Positions 12,937 to 23,800 of a stretch of 64,000 nt of DNA are shown piece by piece. The DNA lies in the NCBI GenBank assembly GCA_948144175.1, contig CANXME010000106.1:186001-250000 (forward strand), given 5' to 3'. Position numbers and translations under genes: made by a program. Each line of letters begins with the position of its first letter. The stretch's first letter is position 1. The DNA comes from Closterium sp. NIES-65 (taxonomy: Eukaryota > Streptophyta > Zygnematophyceae > Desmidiales > Closteriaceae). Below the pieces are notes generated by a model that saw nothing but the letters and a program-made list of their open reading frames with translations, did not search any database and was not told the DNA's origin.

Positions 12937-13059
12937 TGTCAGAATCAACAAGTGTTCAAAAGAAGAATGGCGAAAAAGGAGTTTCACTAGCAGCAGTTGG
13001 GGTACATATAGCAAACCCTAACTGGGTTGTACTACAGGCTAGATAATAACATTCTGACA
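12937..13059 (-). repeat. 5' LTR of T (123 bp)
   Basis: Same as the other LTR except for a 19-bp internal deletion near 13031 and a few substitutions. It abuts the primer-binding site complement GATACCA (12930-12936). Confidence 0.92.
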
Positions 13060-13111
13060 GGCTACCCCGACGTACGCCGACCCGATGGAACTCGATCAAA
13101 TCGATGCGAAG

Positions 13112-13254
13112 TGTCAGAATGTTATAATTGTCTAGCCTGCAGTGGGGTACTCTATAACGAGTACAACCCAATTAGGGTTTCCTTATGTATGCCAACTGCT
13201 GCTAGTGCAACCCCCTCCTTTCTTCATTCTTGTTTCTGTCTGCTAAGTTTGACA
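13112..13254 (+). repeat. Solo LTR S (143 bp, duplication CGAAG)
   Basis: A single LTR from TGTCAGAATG to AAGTTTGACA, flanked by CGAAG at 13107-13111 and 13255-13259. It resembles the LTR of element F. No internal sequence remains, which is the usual product of recombination between two LTRs. It lies inside the gypsy gag just before the zinc knuckle, and the gag frame continues across one copy of the duplication. Confidence 0.93.
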
Positions 13255-13887
13255 CGAAGGCAAGACCAAAGAAGCACAAATCTAAGTGTTCTTTCTGCGG
13301 CAAGCGAGGACATCGACTCATCGATCGTAACAAAATGAAAACCACACGTGCAGCGCTTCGGGATCGCAGTAGTGGAGCAGATTTAATGCGAATATTGGAG
13401 GATCGTGGAGTGAATTCTTCAACCCACGAACGGACTCTACCAGGGAAAATTGCCGAGAAAAATAAAATCTCCGCGACACAAGACCCTGCTGGACCAGGAC
13501 AACTCCAAAAAGGCCCTGTAAAAAGTAAGCACCCCTTAAAAATATCATACAAGGATGCTTTACTTGTGAAAAACTCCCTTGGGTCTACAGCCTTGGTGAA
13601 ATTACGAGAGAGGCTCCAGAAGAAAAAGAATGTACCGGTACGACAACTACAGCAGTTGCGCATGGGGAACCAACAACGGAGCGTGGAAGATCGACCTTCC
13701 AACGACGACATCGTCCTCTCTCTGAAAAAACCAGCCCATGTCAACCAACCGGTCTCCACGGAAGAAGTCGATGGCGCTGAAGCAGCTCAAGAGGGAGCTG
13801 GAGGTCAACATGAAGCTGTGACGACCTCAAACCTCCTCTACACATGCATCTGCAACATCTGAAACAGCTACGATATCTACCCCATCT

Positions 13888-15722
13888 ATGAATTCTACTA
13901 CAAGCTCGAGAACCACGTCGTCGATGACAACAAAAAATCATGGCAATAGGGAACGGCAAGACCGGCCATCTTCCACCCCAAGAGAAAACACAGAGCTATG
14001 GGAAATGCCCTACAATCCAATCAACGAGACAATCAACGGGTACAACGAGCAACGCCAACCACTTATGCTCGAGGTGATCTGCAATGGACGACGCCTCCAA
14101 GCACTCGTGGACAGCGGAGCATCTCATTCAGTATGCGACAAGGCAGCTCTCAAACACATCAATGAGAAGTACACGCCTTCAAGCTTCACAGCTACGTTGG
14201 TTGACGGAAGAAAATTACAAGTCTACATCGAAGCAGCGTTACACCTGCAGATGGGTCCTCTTCGTTGGAAACCGACCCTACCCGTCACCAACATCAAAGG
14301 GCTAGACCTGATCCTTGGAAGAGACTTTCTGAAGAAGTTCAACCCTGAGATCAACTGGGTCACCGCACGGCGAGTATTTACAATCAAGATATAAGAGTTC
14401 CACTTCCGCGTTGCAGCAACACGGGAGATATTCCGGAGGAGACTCTCGCATGCTTCGAGAAGGACGTGAAGCAAACCATGGTAGGGTTTGTTGCACTGGT
14501 TCCCAACGAGGACAAAGGAGAGAGGAAGATGCTCGAGCTTCCACCAACAATCCAGAAACTTGTAGAGGAGTTCGAAGACGTTCTCCATGACGACCTTCCA
14601 GACCAGTTGCCGCCATACCGAACCCACCAGCACAAGATCATCGAAGAACCTGGTTCAAAACCGACCTTCCGAGCACCATATCGACTCAGCCTTACAGAGA
14701 TGGCTGACATGAAGCAGATCGAGTACCTTCTGGACAAAGGACTCATTCGACCATCAACATCACCATACGGTGCACCACTACATTTTACACCAAAACCTGA
14801 CGGAAGCTTACGCATGTGCATCGACTACCGAGCCCTCAACAAGCATACGATCAAGAACAAGTATCCGATTCCACGGATCGACGATCTACTTGACCAGATT
14901 CGTGGAGCCACGGTATTCTCAAAACTCGTTTTGAGATCGGGATATTGGCAGACCCGGATGGCGGATAACTCCATCCATAAGACGGTGTTTCGGACACGAT
15001 ACGGATCCTACGAGTACCTTGTCATGCCGTTCGGACTCACCAATGCACCCGCTACATTCCACGCCCAAATGAACCATATTCTAAGGCCGCTACTCGACGA
15101 ATGCGTGGTGGTGTACCTGGACGACATCCTAATCTTCTCGAGGGACATGACGCAGCACATCGAACACCTACGACGCGTCTTCGAGATACTTCGACAGGAG
15201 AAGTTATACGTTAAGCTATCCAAGAGCGAGTTTGCCTTGAAGAAATTTCAGTTCCTTGGACACATGGTGAGCGCCCAAGGAGTCCATGTCGACCCAAAGA
15301 AGATCGAAGCCGTACGTACGTGGAAGACACCGGAGAACGTAAAAGAACTTCAGCAATTCCTTGGCTTTGCGAACTACTACAATCGGTTCGTGCCACAGTA
15401 TGCAAAGATTGCAACCCCTCTCACCAATCTACTGAAGAAGACTACACCATTCAAGTGGGAGGATGTGCACCAGCAAGCCATGGAGCAGTTGAAGACCGCA
15501 CTCATGTCCGCACCCGTCCTGATCCTGCCAGATCCAGAAAAAGACTACGTCATCGAAGCTGACGCTAGCGACCAAGCAGTTGGAGTAGTCTCGATGCAAG
15601 ACCAAAGGAAAGGACTACAACCAATCGCTTACCTCAGCAAAAAATTGCACAGGGCAGAACTCAACTACCCGATTCACAACAAAGAGGCCTTAGCGATCAT
15701 CACCGCATTCAAGACATGGTGA
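13888..15722 (+). pseudogene. Gypsy L protease, reverse transcriptase and RNase H start
   Basis: The protease has LVDSGASHSVCD near 14105-14140, a normal aspartic-protease active site. After a frame change, 14466-15722 covers the [35 protein letters not shown] and [11 protein letters not shown] near 15110. Motif A reads [12 protein letters not shown] (near 14925) where gypsy RTs have an Asp after SK(L/I), so one of the three metal-binding aspartates is replaced by Val. RNase H begins ([14 protein letters not shown] near 15540) and stops at TGA 15720-15722. Further stops follow, so the rest of RNase H is degenerate up to about 15850. Confidence 0.88.
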
Positions 15723-16488
15723 TGCTACCCCGAAGGGAGAAAGACCATGGTCTACACTAACCATTGAAGCCTGAAGTACCTAAACACGCAGCCGACCCTC
15801 TCCAGACGACAAGTCAGGTGGATTGCCTTCCTCGAGACGCACTTCGACTACGACATCGTGTCTTAGACTCAACTACCCACCTCTTCGGCAGTTGCTTCTC
15901 GAAGAATTTCATGACGTGCTCTACGCTGGACACTTCAGGAGTAACAAGACTCTTGCCGGGATTGCGAAAGTCTACTATTGGCCTCACATGGCAAACGATG
16001 TGCAGAAGTTCGTCACTTCGTGCGACACATGCCAGCGGGTGAAGAGCAGTAAGCAGAAGAAAGCAGGACTTCTTCAGCCTCTACCCGTCCCGGAACAGCC
16101 TTGGCAAGTGGACAGCTTGGATTTCATCACCAGTTTACCACCTACCAACGCGGGGCATGACGCCATCCTGGTCGTCATCGACAAATTCTCAAAGATAGGA
16201 CACTTCATTTCGACACATACAACCGTACGCACGGAGGAAACGGCACAGCTATTCCTCAAAGACATCATCTCACAGCACGAGATCCCAACAACCCTCATAT
16301 CCGACAGGACCCCAACTTTACTAGCAAGTTCTGGAAAGAGCTCATGTCGCTCATGGGGACACGCCTAGCAATGTCATCTGCATATCATCCCCAGACCGAT
16401 GGGCAGACAAAGCGCTTGAACCAAATTGTGGAACAACTCTTGCGCGCAGCATGCAAGGACAACATTAACAAGTGGGACTTGCACTTGC

Positions 16489-16630
16489 TGTTAGAATCCC
16501 AACCACTAGACCATTGGGATAAAAGGGCTTTTTTTCAGTAGCGGGTCAGTGCGCCCATAACCCACCAGGCGAACGCGCCTGTAACCCTCTCCAGGATCAA
16601 TCGGGCATCCACAGTGCGGATCTACTAACA
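16489..16630 (-). repeat. 3' LTR of TRIM K
   Basis: 142 bp, plus-strand ends TGTTAGAATC and CTACTAACA. Contains a T4 run on the minus strand (complement of AAAA at 16521-16524), which could end a pol III transcript started in the other LTR. Confidence 0.92.
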
Positions 16631-16693
16631 CCCCCCCACACTGGGAGGCCCAGGACTAAGCACAGCGGCAACGGCCTACATGTGCATACACCG

Positions 16694-16748
16694 GGAATCG
16701 AACCCGAGACCGCTCTGATACCATGTTAGAATCCCAACCACTAGACCA
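16694..16748 (-). promoter_or_regulatory. tRNA-like pol III promoter (A-box and B-box) across the K LTR/primer-site junction
   Basis: Minus strand: A-box TGGTCTAGTGG at 16748-16738 in the LTR, and B-box GGTTCGATTCC at 16704-16694 in the internal region, about 44 nt apart start to start. Around the B-box the sequence can fold as a T-arm (CGGG, loop TTCGATT, CCCG). The acceptor halves do not pair, so it is not a functional tRNA gene. The role in transcription is inferred. Confidence 0.6.
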
Positions 16749-16865
16749 TTGGGATAAAAGGGCTTTTTTTCAGTAGCGGGTCAGTGCGCCCATAACCCCC
16801 CAAGCGAACGCGCCTGTAACCCTCTCCAGGATCAATCGGGCATCCACAGTGCAGATCTACTGACA
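16724..16865 (-). repeat. 5' LTR of TRIM K
   Basis: 142 bp, repeat of 16489-16630 with a few changes. Its 3' end on the minus strand carries TGGTCTAGTGG, a good A-box. Confidence 0.92.
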
Positions 16866-17560
16866 CTTGCCGGTGTTGGAGTTCACCTACAATAATGCGA
16901 AGCATGCTGCAACAGGAGAGACCCCATTCTTCCTCTGTTACGGACGACATCCACTAACTCCACAACAATCGACAATACCTGCAACTGTCCAATCCGTGCA
17001 TGACTTCGTTACCACAATGCAGCAGCTTTGGGATCGGACACACAAGCGTCTACAGGACATACAGTCTTCACAGAAACACTTGGCCGATCGCCATCGACGT
17101 GATCATACCATTGCGGTTGGTGACCATGTGCTTCTCCACACATGCAACCTCAACCTCGGTCACCTTCCATCCAAGTTACGACCTCGCTTCTGCGGACCTT
17201 TCCTCGTAGAAGAGCAGGTCGCTCAAGTCACATTCTGCTTGCGCCAACCAGCTACTTGGAAGATTTATAACGCCTTCCATCTGCAGCTTCTTAAACCCTA
17301 CCGAGATCCAAATAAGTTGTACACGGGACGCCAACCTCCGCCGCCGCCTCAAGTCCTCGTGAATGATGAACCTGAGTACGAGGTTGAATCTATGCAGGCA
17401 CATTGTCATCGTCGGCATGGCGCCCTCGAGTTTCTCATACGCTGGAAGGGCTATGATCCCTCTCAAGACAGCTGGGTCTCTGAAGAAGACATGAGTAACG
17501 CCCAACGTTCTCTCCGCGACTATCTTGTCAAGAAGGGAATTACATCTACCACCCAGCTTT

Positions 17561-17573
17561 GAGGGGGGGGGGG
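17561..17573 (+). promoter_or_regulatory. Polypurine tract of gypsy L
   Basis: A run starting GAGGGGGGG overlaps the integrase stop codon and directly precedes TGTGAGAG, the presumed LTR start. It would prime plus-strand DNA synthesis. Confidence 0.75.
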
Positions 17574-17652
17574 TGTGAGAGTACGCCGACGTTCAACATA
17601 TTTCTCATTTCCATATTTTAACTCCATCTTATTCTCCTCATTTCCATCTGAA
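17574..17652 (+). repeat. 3' LTR fragment of gypsy L
   Basis: Starts TGTGAGAGTACG right after the purine tract and changes to Copia J sequence near 17653. Only about 79 bp remain and no 5' LTR is visible, so its full length is unknown. Confidence 0.6.
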
Positions 17653-19106
17653 GGGGGACTAAGAACCTGACGAAGCACAGAGTCAGACGGTGGCTGAGAC
17701 GACGGAGACGGTGGAGCAATGAACAGGCGGGGCTATGCAGTGCCACCAGCACCAGCACCCCCAGTAGTTCCAGCAGCTCCAGAACCCTCAGCGCCAGCTC
17801 CACCAGCAAAAGCACCCCCAGAATCGGCACCTCCAGTCCCAGGGTCTCCAGTCTCAGTGTCTCCAGCAGCAGCACCCCCAGACCCAGGGTCTCCAGCAGT
17901 AGCACCCTCAGGCTTAGCACCTCTAGCCCCAGCAGCTCCAGTGCCTCCAGTACGAGCACCTCCGGGACCAGCACCACTCCCAGCTCCAGTAACGTCAGCA
18001 AAAGTACCTCCAGCGGCAGAGCCCCGAGCTCCAGAAGCACGACCCTGACGGCGATCGTACCAGTCGTGCAGCTGCTGTGAGGTGAGAGGCACACGCGGAC
18101 GAAGGCGGCTACTCCAAGGAGACCGTGCAACGGCAGACTCAGAACCCACAGCGTCAGCACCCGCAGCAGCTCCAGAACCTCCAGATCCAGCACCACCAGC
18201 AGCTCCCGAACCTCCAGCTCCAGCACCCTCAGCAGCTCCAGAACCTCCAGCAGAAAAAACTCCAGTAGCAGAGTCACCAGCTCGAGCGCCTCCCGCTGCA
18301 AGGCTCCTAGCTCCAGCAGCGCGGCCGTGACGGCCAGCGTACCACTCACGCAGCTAGTGTGGGGAGAGAGGGAGTCGACAACAAGAGCGCTGCGGCGAGG
18401 CACCAGCGGAGCGACTACGCAGACGGCCGCTCCAGGGAGACTGCTCACCAGACGCCTCAGCGCCTCCAGGTGCAGCACCCCCAGACTCAGTACCCCTAGG
18501 CACAGCACCCCCAGACTCCTCACACCCAGGCTCAGCACCTCCAGTCTCCGCACCCCCAGGCTCCGCACCTCCACGCTTTGCACCCCCAGGCTCCGCACCC
18601 CCAGGCTCAGCACCCCCAGAAGCAGCACCCCGAGCAGGACCACCCTCAACAGGACCTGAGTCACCAGTGACCTCAACCGCCGCAGTGAAGGGAGGAGGGT
18701 CTACCTGAGACACACCTGAAGGAGCAGGACCGGGAGCGGGGAGGGGGTCTACCTGGGGAGCACCTGGAGCGAGGAAGAGCGGCCGGGGGGGGAGAGGGGC
18801 AGTGCGGTAGGGGAAGAGATGGTAAAAGGGAACCGACTCCTTGAACGTGACGTCCTGAGAGGGGAAGACACGGCGCGAGGTGGGGTGGTAAAACTACCAA
18901 CGAGGCGCGTCAGGGACAAAGCCAAGGAAGACACAGGGAATAGCGCGCGCAGAGAGCTAGTCCGCGGTGGTATCGCGGACAAAGGCACGAGCAGCCCAAA
19001 CCCGGAAACGCGACGCATCACCAACCTTCCCCGTCCACAGCAGTGTGGGCGAGGTCTCCGGCAAGGAGACACGAGGCCAGAGGTTGAGCTGATGCGCGGC
19101 ATACCG
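17653..19106 (-). pseudogene. Divergent Copia fragment J (integrase end and Pro/Gly/Ala linker)
   Basis: Minus strand from 19106: end of the integrase region (SLPETSPTLLWTGKVGDAS, DVTFKESVPFYHLF), then repeats of the GGAEPGGAEP type (about 18470-18640). Two copies of the ELREWF-like motif follow (near 18330 with TAG before it, and QQLHDWYDRR near 18060). More divergent than A, B, G and I. Stops interrupt the frame near 18355 and 18897. The right end is cut by the LTR start of E1 at 19107. The left end meets the gypsy LTR fragment. Confidence 0.8.
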
Positions 19107-19942
19107 TGTCAACGGGAGTTGTGTGTTGGCCCCGTCCTCGCTTGGGCGGAGCCGACATCGTGGTCGGGTGTGAGGGGAGCAGCCGACCTGCAGCAGTGGG
19201 CGAGCTGGTTGACGAGGAGGTCGACCTGCACGGGGACCACTGCACGGGCGCCGACTTCAGGGTGGCGCCAACTTCGGGGAGGTCGACTTAGGAGTCGACC
19301 TGCGGAGGACGTCAACTTGGTGACGTCAACTTGGGGAAGCCGACTTCGGTGGTCGGCTGACGGACTGTTGGTCGACCTGGTGGCTGGTCGACCAGGCCTG
19401 CTGGTCGACCTGTTGGTGGTCGACTGGACCTGGTGGTTGACAAAGGAGGGGCCGACGTCGACCTCGACTTAGGACGCCGAGCAGTTTGGCGTCGAGTAGC
19501 GGGGCGTCAACTTCGTGACGCCAACTTTGGGTGGCCGACGTGGGTGGTCGGCCGACGACTGTGCTGGTTGACGAGGAGCAGGTCGACCAGGAGTACTGGT
19601 CGACGTGGAGCTGGTCGACTAGAAGGGACGTCGACCTGGAGGAGGTCGACCGATGGAGGTGGTCGTCGACTTGGGAGGTCAACGGGCACGTACGGGAGCT
19701 GCTGGTCAACGTGGTTGCCCGGTCGACCATGTTGCCTGGGTGACGAAGTGCTGCGGAGGAGTGCGATGGTCGCCCAGATAAAGTTGGTGAGCCCGACCTC
19801 GGTGGTGGTATCCCGAGGTCGACGTGGCCGATCAGAAGCAGTCGTCAGCACGAGGTTGAGGTGGTGTGTGCGCTGTGCAAGTGACGAGACTCTGCATGCC
19901 AATCATCTGCGCGCACCTGCAAAGCGGGTGCACTGCTGTTCT
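19107..19942 (+). repeat. 5' LTR of E1, first part
   Basis: Starts TGTCAACGGGAG and shares GTGTTGGCCCCG and CTCGCTTGGGC with the E2 LTR starts. Dense in GTCGAC palindromes, with TGACGTCA near 19320. Interrupted by element C. Confidence 0.82.
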
Positions 19943-20773
19943 TGTTATAGTCACAATAGGCTCCAATGTGCCTAAAACGAAAGATAGAGTGCACAGCCGG
20001 ATTTCTGCACAGTGGCTTCAAACGTTCATAGCGTTCTGGTCACAACTTTAAATGACCTGATTCAACTTGGATCTGGAGCGTCTGAACGTCGCCTACAATA
20101 GGCAATTTAGATCGCACGATTTGACCAAGTATTGACGACACAGTGTCGGTTTGAACGAACGGCACTATGGCAGCCACTATAGTCTTAGAACACAAAATAG
20201 GAAGAGATCTGAAGAGTTACGAGTTGGGAATGACTCCCAGCTCCTACAAACCCCAAGAGCCGAGGTACAGTGATGTGGAACAGTGCCACACTGTCCCCAA
20301 CCACGAAGGGTCTCGAAACTACCCTTCACTAGGGCCTACACCAAGTGAAATGTTACACTACACAAAGTAATGTAACTATCTTCAATATCTTGAGGTGTAC
20401 CCTTTTGGCGAGCTTTGAAATCACCTGAGGCTTGACACCAAGGCTCGGGCTCTTCATCAAAAACTCGTCCTTGAGTTCTTGATGGGTCTGCTGCACACAC
20501 CTGCGACACACCAAACGTTCGACACAGGACAAAATAGAAACCGCGCACGACAAAATAGAAACCGCGCGCGAGACACAAACGACCGCGTAACACGCGTCTA
20601 GCGATAACTCGCTATTGACTCAACACACACACTCGACATCATGACTCAACATTCACACACAATTATAAGCATGAAATATATATTATCTCATGCCCTCATA
20701 CCATTCCATACACACACACACATGCACGCACACGGACAACAAGCCGAGTGCAAACCATAGGGTTGCACCAACA
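19943..20773 (-). repeat. 3' LTR of Copia C (831 bp)
   Basis: Plus-strand ends TGTTATAGTCAC and GCACCAACA. Followed by the complement of the purine tract (20774-20786, AACTCCCCCTCGG). Confidence 0.95.
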
Positions 20774-20786
20774 AACTCCCCCTCGG
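20774..20786 (-). promoter_or_regulatory. Polypurine tract of Copia C
   Basis: Sense strand CCGAGGGGGAGTT, adjoining the 3' LTR and 28 bp after the gag-pol stop. Expected primer for plus-strand synthesis. Confidence 0.85.
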
Positions 20787-20814
20787 ATTGTTGGCCTTAG
20801 GATATGTTGCTCTG

Positions 20815-23800
20815 TCAGTTCAGAGCCATCCCAGCCAGCTTGCAACACTTCCAATGCTGCTGCTCCACCAGCCTCTTGGTCATCATGTCAGCCGGCTGCC
20901 CCGTGGTCTTCACGTAACGCAACTCAACTTCACCCGCGGTTACCATGCTCCTCGTCCAATGCCACTTCACCCTCATGTGCTTCGTGAGTCCATGCAACAC
21001 AGGGTTCTTAGCAAGAGCAATGGCACCCTGGCTGTCACAATACAGTGGGGTAGGTCCTTGCTGCTCCTCCCCCAATTCAGCCAACAAAAGCCGCTGCCAC
21101 ACAATCTCCCGTACGGGACGGAAGAGTGCCATATACTCGGACTCCACCGAGCTCAAAGCTTGATCAACCTGCTTCTTGCTCTCCCAAGCAGTTGGGCCTC
21201 CACCAACACAGCATATGAAGCCTCCCACACTTGTCATGTCCTCTGATTCTGATGCATATGAAGCATCCGAGTATGCGGTGAGGAACAAACGCCCGGGTTC
21301 AACACCATCCGCGCCCTTTTGGCGCCTTTGTGCCGCCGCCGAGTATTGCAGCCCAACGGTCGGTGTTTGGCCAAGATACTTGGCCACCCTCATTCCAGCT
21401 GCTACCTGCTCCTCATTAGGGCATTGCACAACCCTAGCCAGCTGCCCGGTAGCAAACGCGACGTCCGGTCGGGTGTTTACCGCCGCATACATGAGGCTGC
21501 CCACCAACGAGTGAAATCGGCGCCTCTCCTCTTCTCCAACACTCTCCTCCTCTGGCCCCTTCACACACTTGAACCCAGAGGGAAAGGGAGTAGCCACATG
21601 ACCTTCACTCTGGCCGAATTCGGCAGCCAACGCCTCCAGGTACTTCCGTTGGTGCACTCGCATGCTCCGCTTCTCCACGTCTCGTTCGATGTGGAGCCCA
21701 AGGTAGAAGTTCACGTCACCAAGGGACTTGCACTTGAACTTGTCATGCAGCTTCAGCATCACCTCCTTCACAAGGTCAGAGGAGGGTGAGAATATGAGAA
21801 TGTCATCCACATAAACCACCATGAAGCTCCTCTGCTCCCCCTCGCCAAGCATGAACAAGGAGTGATCGGCCGTTGAGGGAGTGAAGCCGATCTCCTCCAA
21901 CACTTCGCGCAGCTTCATGTACCATTGCCTAGGGGCCTGCTTCAGCCCATAGAGGGCCTTCTTCAGCTTCCACACTCTGCCACTACCATCATCAAACCCC
22001 TCTGGCTGCGCCATAAAAATCTCCTCCTCAAGGATGCCGTTAAGGAATGCCGTCACAATGTCCATTTGCTTCACCACCCATCCTTTGATGGCGGCTCCCG
22101 CGAATAGGGTTCGCAGCGTCGTCGGCTTCACCACAGGGGCAAACAGCTCCTTGAAGTCCACCTTCTCCTTCTGCTGGTACCCCTTGGCTACAAGCCTAGA
22201 CTTGTAACGCTCGATCTTGCCGTCGGCATCCGACTTGATTTTGAAGAGCCACTTTGACGTTATCGCCGTACGCCCCTCCGGTAGCTCCACCAATTCAAAC
22301 GTGTCATTCTCCTCGATGCTCTTCAGCTCACTCTCCATGGCCTTCTTCCACTCCTCAGCATCACTACTCTCCAAAGCCTCCTTGAGAGTTGCTGGTTCTC
22401 CCGGCATCTCCACCGGAGAGAAGAACGCGAAGGCACACTCCTCGTAGTCACTCTCCTCGTCGTCTCCGACCATCATTGCCGCTCCGGCCAGGGCTGTCTT
22501 GCCTTGCTTTCCAAGTGCATCATAGGTCAGCCTATAAGGGGGTTGAACTATCCTCTTCCCCCTTCCTTCCTCCTCAGCTGCAGCGACTTGAAGGCCTTGG
22601 CGTTGCTGCGGTGTGGCTCGATTCCGTGGAGCACTCGTGGTACGGGAAGGGAGTGATGGTGCACGCTCACTCACTTGCTGCACCTCCTCCTCTTCTTCCT
22701 CTGCATCAGTGGCCTCCTCTCCCCCTTTCACAAGGGAGGATTGCCTCGTGGTTGTGCTGCCGCTGCTCAGCTCCAAAGGCAGCTCCACATGCTCCAAACC
22801 GGAACTCTTCACCTCCCCAAACCGCACGCCTATCTTCGCCTCATTCTCCGCCTTCCAATCCTTGTACATGAAGTTCTCCATGAACTTGCAGTCCCTGCTC
22901 ACCAAGAACTTCTTGGTGAATGGGTCCCAAAGAAGCCATCCCTTGCTGTTTTGAGCCATGCCCAAGTGCACGGCCCACACCGCCTTGGCACCAAGCTTGT
23001 TGTGCCGAAGATGCTTAGGCACAAGCGCCATGCACATGCACCCGAACACCCGAAGCATATCCACCTTTGGCTTCCTTCCTAGCCACTCCACATAGGGCAC
23101 CCATTTGTCTGCTCCCACATGAGTCAAGGCTCTGTTCTTGGCCACACACGCGCTCCGCACCGCATCAGGCCAGAAATAGTCGGGTAGCCCGGCTTCAATG
23201 AGCAACCCGCGCGCCGCCTCCGTGATTGTGCGGTTCGCTCGCTCGGCGATGCCGTTCATTGCAGGGGAGTATGGCATGGTGAGGGAGTGCCGAATACCAT
23301 TCTTCTTCAGCCACAACCCAAACTCCTTGCTCAGGAACTCTCCCCCTCGATCGGTGCGGATTGACTTGACTAGACGGTCTTGTTGCCGCTCCACCATCGG
23401 GAACCAATCCGCCTTCAACGTTTCAGCCACGTCACTCTTCTTGGCCAGCACGTACACCCAAGTCATGCGGGTGTAGACGTCAACAATGGTGAGAAAATAC
23501 TCAGCTCCAGCAGCTCCAAGCTTCAGGGGGCCCACCACGTCCATCACCACCTCATCAAGCGGTGCCTTTGCCGTTGCCTCCGAACTAGAGAACGGAAACC
23601 GGGTGAACTTGGCTTGAATGCACGTCGGGCAGCCAAGCACCTCATCGGGCTCCCCCTTCACACGTATGCCAGCAACCATCTCATTCTTCACTAGTTGCTG
23701 CAAGATAGGCAGGGCCACATGCCCCATGCGCCGATGCAAGGTGAGCCAATCACACTCCCCCGTAGCCGAAGTTGGATTGGAGAATGCCGCGCTCGCAATA

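Larger units (their letters stand above)
11697..13059 (-). mobile_element. Non-autonomous LTR element T (1363 bp, duplication GGCTA)
   Basis: Flanked by LTRs at 11697-11838 and 12937-13059 and by GGCTA at 11692-11696 and 13060-13064. On the sense (minus) strand the primer-binding site TGGTATCACAGC lies next to the right LTR, and the purine tract CTATGGGGGTG next to the left one. The internal 1.1 kb has no gag or pol similarity. Its frames are low-complexity shadows of GC-rich repeats. Internal ends and LTRs match element F and solo LTR S, so T, F and S form one family that must move with enzymes made elsewhere. Confidence 0.92.
11090..13862 (+). pseudogene. Gypsy L gag and zinc knuckle, in pieces
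   Basis: The retrotransposon gag domain is recognisable at 11240-11690: GPAIEWISG, then WQQFREGLLQRF, then FIAGLKNEIRQH. It is spread over three frames, with shifts near 11200 and 11480. Gag is interrupted by T at 11697 and by S at 13112, and continues at 13065-13111 and from 13260. The zinc knuckle at about 13285-13330 reads CSFCGKRGHRLIDR. The expected final Cys is Arg, so the CX2CX4HX4C motif is incomplete. A basic linker follows to a TGA at 13860-13862. Confidence 0.85.
16489..16865 (-). mobile_element. TRIM element K (377 bp, duplication CTTGC)
   Basis: Two 142-bp LTRs (16489-16630 and 16724-16865) enclose only 93 bp. CTTGC flanks it at 16484-16488 and 16866-16870. On the sense (minus) strand the primer-binding site TGGTATCAGAGCGGTC follows the 5' LTR at once, and a run of G (complement of 16631-16637) precedes the 3' LTR. 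No coding capacity. The few LTR differences (such as CTAACA versus CTGACA at the ends) suggest moderate age. Confidence 0.93.
15823..17563 (+). pseudogene. Gypsy L integrase with chromodomain, split by TRIM K
   Basis: The zinc-binding HHCC domain lies near 15910-16045 (HFRSNKTLAG, CDTCQRVK). The catalytic core follows (WQVDSLDFITSLP, LVVIDKFSKIGHF near 16100-16200), with a frameshift near 16310 at the second acidic residue. HPQTDGQTKRLNQ is at 16387-16430. TRIM K interrupts at 16489. The frame resumes after its second CTTGC duplication with FTYNNAKHAATGETPF. The C-terminal part ends in a chromodomain (about 17370-17540: EYEVESMQAH, FLIRWKGYDPSQDSWV), the module that directs chromoviruses to marked chromatin. 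Stop TGA is at 17561-17563. Confidence 0.88.
11040..17652 (+). mobile_element. Ty3/gypsy chromovirus L, 5' truncated, host of three insertions
   Basis: Order gag, zinc knuckle, protease, RT, RNase H, integrase, chromodomain, polypurine tract and a piece of 3' LTR. This order, with integrase last and a C-terminal chromodomain, is that of plant chromoviruses. The 5' LTR and gag start are missing at the junction with B. Insertions T, S and K each sit inside coding sequence and leave 5-bp duplications. Removing each in thought brings the same protein domain back on both sides. The element is old: several frameshifts and stops, plus altered catalytic residues. Confidence 0.9.

Noticed and set aside
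16690-16760. A tRNA gene on the minus strand
   Set aside because: A- and B-boxes and a T-arm are present but the acceptor stem does not pair and the middle is the retrotransposon primer site.
17618-18676. A Leu/Val-rich membrane-protein-like frame (and similar frames over the GAEPG linkers of A, B, G, I)
   Set aside because: It is the off-frame reading of the Pro/Gly/Ala repeat (CTG-GGG-GTG type codons); the linker frame itself continues the integrase.
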